Positions 5,618 through 7,433 of a stretch of DNA of 7,433 bases are shown piece by piece. The translations under genes were made by a program, and so were the position numbers. Position 1 is the stretch's first letter, and the number at the start of each line of letters is the position of its first letter. Origin of the DNA: CALJUZ01 sp003387805 (GTDB taxonomy: Bacteria; Bacillota; Limnochordia; Limnochordales; ZCTH02-B6); the NCBI GenBank assembly GCA_937975235.1, contig CALJUZ010000197.1, positions 1 to 7,433 of the forward strand. The letters are read 5' to 3'. The notes beneath the pieces are model-generated. The model was not told the origin of the DNA. It searched no databases and saw nothing but the letters and a program-made list of their open reading frames with translations.

Positions 5618-5908
5618 AGTGCTCGCCTCCAACAATTTCTTCCCGAGCGGCTGGGCCGGAGGCCGCGCCCCCGACCGTTAAGCAGCGAAATCTCCTACTC
5701 ATTCTCCTACATCCGTACCGCGGAGGCAAGGTAGGTTTGTCCCGGCCCGGCTGACGGATGTCCCGCCGGCGCCGCCACGGACCGGCGCCCGCGCCGGCGC
5801 CGCGCAAGGAGACCCGCCGTCCGCCGCAGAATAGCGAAAGCGGCGCCCCGGCCTGACGCCCGGCGGCGCCCCGCCGACAGGACGAACCATCGCAAAGGAG
5901 TGTTTGCT
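5618..5908. other. Divergent promoter region between SCO and OsmC genes
   Basis: Promoters for both directions should lie in this 291-base spacer. On the minus strand, TTGCCT then 17 bases then GAGAAT (between about 5701 and 5729) is a weak SCO promoter candidate (4 of 6 matches in each hexamer). The octamer TCTCCTAC occurs twice, at 5691 and 5703. An exact 8-bp inverted repeat is described separately. The OsmC side is dominated by GC-rich dyads, including a hairpin at 5842-5870 (10-bp stem with one bulge). I found no convincing OsmC promoter and no small gene. Confidence 0.45.
5709..5761. promoter_or_regulatory. 8-bp inverted repeat in the SCO/OsmC spacer
   Basis: ACATCCGT (5709-5716) is repeated in inverted orientation as ACGGATGT (5754-5761), 37 bases apart. 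It lies upstream of the SCO gene, overlapping the region where I would look for its promoter. Wide spacing means either two half-sites for a regulator or coincidence. It does not resemble a known copper operator such as the CsoR type that I can recall. Confidence 0.25.
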
Positions 5909-6343
5909 TTGTCCTCACCGACCACCGAGGTCATCGTTCGCCACGAAGGCGGCCTGGCCTTCGCCGCCAAAGGCCCCTCGGGCCACGAAATCCGCATGGA
6001 CGCGGCGCCGGACGTGGGCGGCGGCGACAGCGCGGCCCGTCCCATGGAAATGCTGCTGGCGGCCCTGGGCGGCTGCAGCGGCATCGACGTGGCCATCATT
6101 CTGAACAAGATGCGCGTCGACTACGAGGGCTTCGAGATGCGCATCCACGGCCGGCGGGCCGAGGAGCACCCGAAAATTTACACGTCCATCGACGTGGAGT
6201 ACGTGTTTCGGGGCAAAGACTTGGCCGCCCAGCGGGACAAACTGGAAAAAGCGGCCCGGCTTTCGTTTGAAAAGTACTGCTCCGTCGCGGGGATGCTCAA
6301 CAAAGCGGCGGAAATGACCTATCGCGTCACCATCGAGGAGTAG
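5909..6343 (+). CDS. OsmC-family protein (YhfA-like)
   Basis: OsmC/Ohr-family proteins are cytoplasmic dimers that reduce organic or lipid hydroperoxides using two cysteines. The 144-residue product shows RPMEMLLAALGGCSGIDV with Cys56 and LSFEKYCSVAGML with Cys124, the two conserved cysteine contexts of the family. PKIYTSI and the GKDL turn lie between them. The arrangement is closer to the YhfA-like OsmC branch than to true Ohr. The start chosen is TTG at 5909, 8 bases after AAAGGAG (5894-5900); an in-frame GTG at 5900 overlaps that site and is unlikely. It is the only plus-strand gene in the window, divergent from SCO and convergent with the DUF3243 gene. The actual substrate is unknown; a thiol-peroxidase role would fit with TrxB nearby, but that is inference. 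Confidence 0.92.
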   Translation: MSSPTTEVIVRHEGGLAFAAKGPSGHEIRMDAAPDVGGGDSAARPMEMLLAALGGCSGIDVAIILNKMRVDYEGFEMRIHGRRAEEHPKIYTSIDVEYVFRGKDLAAQRDKLEKAARLSFEKYCSVAGMLNKAAEMTYRVTIEE

Positions 6344-6352
6344 CCGCGCCGG

Positions 6353-6390
6353 CGGCGGCGCGGCGGTTTTGCCGAACCGCCGCGCCGCCG
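6353..6390. terminator. Long GC hairpin between convergent genes
   Basis: A perfect 16-bp stem (6353-6368 with 6375-6390) has the 6-base loop TTGCCG. It begins 9 bases after the OsmC stop and lies 33 bases beyond the stop of the convergent DUF3243 gene. Position argues for a bidirectional transcription stop. Neither side has a T tract, so either the stem works alone or with Rho, or it protects both mRNA 3' ends. The structure is seen; termination is inferred. Confidence 0.6.
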
Positions 6391-6423
6391 GCGCCGGTGC
6401 TGCAGCCTTGGTCAGCGGCGGGC

Positions 6424-6678
6424 TTACCGGCTCTTCTGCACCACGTTGATCAGCACCTTGGCCAGCTCGTGCTGCTGCTTCTCGTCGGCCGCCTCCCACA
6501 GCTCCTTCAAAATGCCCTGCTCCGGATTTTGCGGGTCGACGTTGTTGGCCAGAAAATCGCCGATGACTTCGGCCTTGTCCGCGATCTCGTCCTTGCTCAT
6601 GCCCATGCCGCGCCCGACGTTGACGGCCTGGGCCAGCGTCTGCCGCCACTCGGACCAGTTGCCCATCTCGAGGTCCAT
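6424..6678 (-). CDS. DUF3243 domain protein
   Basis: Small soluble protein of 84 residues, the normal size for this family of unknown function. Family features visible are two early tryptophans (Trp8 and Trp11), GMSKDEIADKAEVIGDFLA (26-44), VDPQNPEQ (47-54), LW (60-61) and a charged helix with EKQQHELAKVL (66-76). It resembles Bacillus YmfJ as I remember it. It is probably all-helical, with no signal or membrane segment. The ATG at 6678 follows AGGGAG by about 10 bases; an internal ATG at 6666 lacks a ribosome binding site. It is transcribed away from the membrane-protein gene upstream (157-base gap, same strand) and toward OsmC. Its role is unknown. The family is mainly from Firmicutes, which helps place the organism. 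Confidence 0.88.
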   Translation of the reverse strand: MDLEMGNWSEWRQTLAQAVNVGRGMGMSKDEIADKAEVIGDFLANNVDPQNPEQGILKELWEAADEKQQHELAKVLINVVQKSR

Positions 6679-6731
6679 TGCCCATCAACTCCCTTCAGGA
6701 CTTTGTCGGCTTCACCCTTACTCTGTCCGAG

Positions 6732-6743
6732 GACGGCGCCGTC
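6732..6743. promoter_or_regulatory. 12-bp perfect palindrome upstream of the DUF3243 gene
   Basis: GACGGCGCCGTC is fully self-complementary and lies about 55 bases upstream of the DUF3243 start, in the 157-base gap after the membrane-protein gene. It may be an operator. In such GC-rich DNA a 12-base palindrome is not rare enough to be convincing. The rest of the gap (about 6755-6835) is GC-rich hairpin-forming sequence, including GCGCCG-CAA-CGGCGC at 6796-6810, without a T tract. Confidence 0.2.
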
Positions 6744-6835
6744 TATGACAACAACCGCCGGCCCGCGCGCGGCCCGGCCGCCCGCCGCGCGCTTTGCGCC
6801 GCAACGGCGCGCCGCCGCGCCGCCAAGCGCCCGGC

Positions 6836-7433
6836 TCAGCGCCAGCGCCGCACCAGCGGCACGCCCACCGCGGGGATGCCCGCCACGGACACGACGGCGA
6901 AGGCGAAGGCCGCCTCCAGTAGCCGCGTCACGCCGCGGGCGCGCGCCGCGCCTTCCAGGAGAACGTCGGCCCCCGCCGCGCCAAAGAGCGTCAGCACCAT
7001 CCCCGCCACGCCGGCGGCCAGCACCCACGGGCCGAGGACGCCCGCGGGCGAGTCCCGGCCGGGCGCGGGGCCGGGATCTTCGGCCAGACGCCACAAGACG
7101 CCCAGCACGCCCACGGAGAAAAAGCCCAGCAGGCTCAAGTGGATGTGCGCGATGAACAGCTGATGCGACGGGGCCACGGCGGCCACGAAGGACAGTCCGT
7201 GGGCCACGGCTTTGCCCGCGAAAAACAGCCCGGCCGCGGTCAAGAGGGCCCGCGCCGGGGCGTCGAAAACCGCCGGGGCGCCCGCCGAGCGACCCGGCGC
7301 GCCGTCCGGAGCCGGCCGCGCGGCGCCGCCGGCCAGCTCGGCCAGCCGGCGCCGCGCGCCCCGCAGGAACATCACGTACGGCACGGCCAGCGCCGTGCGG
7401 GCGCCCACGCCGACGACGGCCCAAAAAGCCGGC
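6836..7433 (-). CDS. Polytopic membrane protein with HxH helix, N-terminus off window
   Basis: This is the last 198 residues of a protein whose frame is open to the window edge. A GTG at 7408 sits inside the first visible helix, so the true start lies further right. About five membrane segments are visible: near residues 3-22, 58-85, 90-115, 130-155 and 170-193. The third contains AHIHLSLLGFFSVGVLG with His96 and His98; His78 and His90 lie just before it. Two histidines one residue apart at the start of a helix, followed by LxxLGF, recall short proteins related to heme-copper oxidase subunit I or NnrS-like heme proteins. With the nearby SCO and PCu(A)C genes, a heme or copper role is plausible but not shown. 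Loops are rich in Ala, Gly, Pro and Arg. Stop TGA is at 6836. Confidence 0.75.
   Translation of the reverse strand, partial: PAFWAVVGVGARTALAVPYVMFLRGARRRLAELAGGAARPAPDGAPGRSAGAPAVFDAPARALLTAAGLFFAGKAVAHGLSFVAAVAPSHQLFIAHIHLSLLGFFSVGVLGVLWRLAEDPGPAPGRDSPAGVLGPWVLAAGVAGMVLTLFGAAGADVLLEGAARARGVTRLLEAAFAFAVVSVAGIPAVGVPLVRRWR

Noticed and set aside
4229..5734. Open frame of about 500 codons opposite PCu(A)C and SCO, with a Val-rich start
   Set aside because: The valine-rich run is the antisense of the His/Asp tail. There is no ribosome binding site, and it crosses two well-supported genes.
6597..7424. Alternative minus-strand frame of about 275 codons across the DUF3243 upstream region and the membrane-protein gene
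   Set aside because: Gly/Arg-rich shadow without membrane segments. The other minus frame encodes clear hydrophobic helices.

Overview
The window is very GC-rich, gene-dense bacterial DNA. It holds seven protein genes: six complete and one cut by the right edge. The organism looks like a high-GC Gram-positive of the Firmicutes type (for example the Symbiobacterium/Thermaerobacter/Limnochordia range). The clues are strong AGGAGG-type ribosome binding sites, frequent TTG and GTG starts, and a DUF3243 gene, a family I know from Bacillus-type Firmicutes. This placement is inference; no rRNA or other phylogenetic marker is present.

Layout from left to right. 1-386 is non-coding on my reading. It holds two copies of a 29-bp operator-like repeat, a 20-bp tandem repeat and a clear intrinsic terminator for the next gene. 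387-1310 (-) is trxB, thioredoxin reductase. 1311-1642 is non-coding and contains a degenerate 8-bp tandem array. 1643-2941 (-) is a zinc-dependent medium-chain dehydrogenase. Twenty bases upstream of it, 2962-4098 (-) is a class II aldolase/adducin-family protein with a large extra N-terminal region; the two look like one operon. 4295-4861 (-) is a secreted PCu(A)C copper chaperone with a histidine-rich tail, and 4961-5617 (-) is a membrane-anchored SCO copper/thiol protein. Across a roughly 290-bp divergent spacer, 5909-6343 (+) is an OsmC-family protein. It converges on 6424-6678 (-), DUF3243. At the right edge (6836-7433, -) is the C-terminal part of a polytopic membrane protein with an HxH-containing helix.

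Three functional themes appear. SCO plus PCu(A)C is the usual pair that delivers copper to the CuA/CuB sites of a respiratory oxidase outside the membrane, and the truncated HxH membrane protein may belong to the same theme. TrxB and OsmC are thiol-redox functions. The dehydrogenase/aldolase pair looks like a small catabolic unit for a sugar, polyol or sugar-phosphate substrate that cannot be named from sequence.

No CRISPR array, transposase, phage gene or tRNA was found. I do not see a clearly new multi-gene defence or mobile system. The least explained items are the paired 29-bp operator-like repeats, the two short-period repeat arrays flanking trxB, and the N-terminal half of the aldolase.
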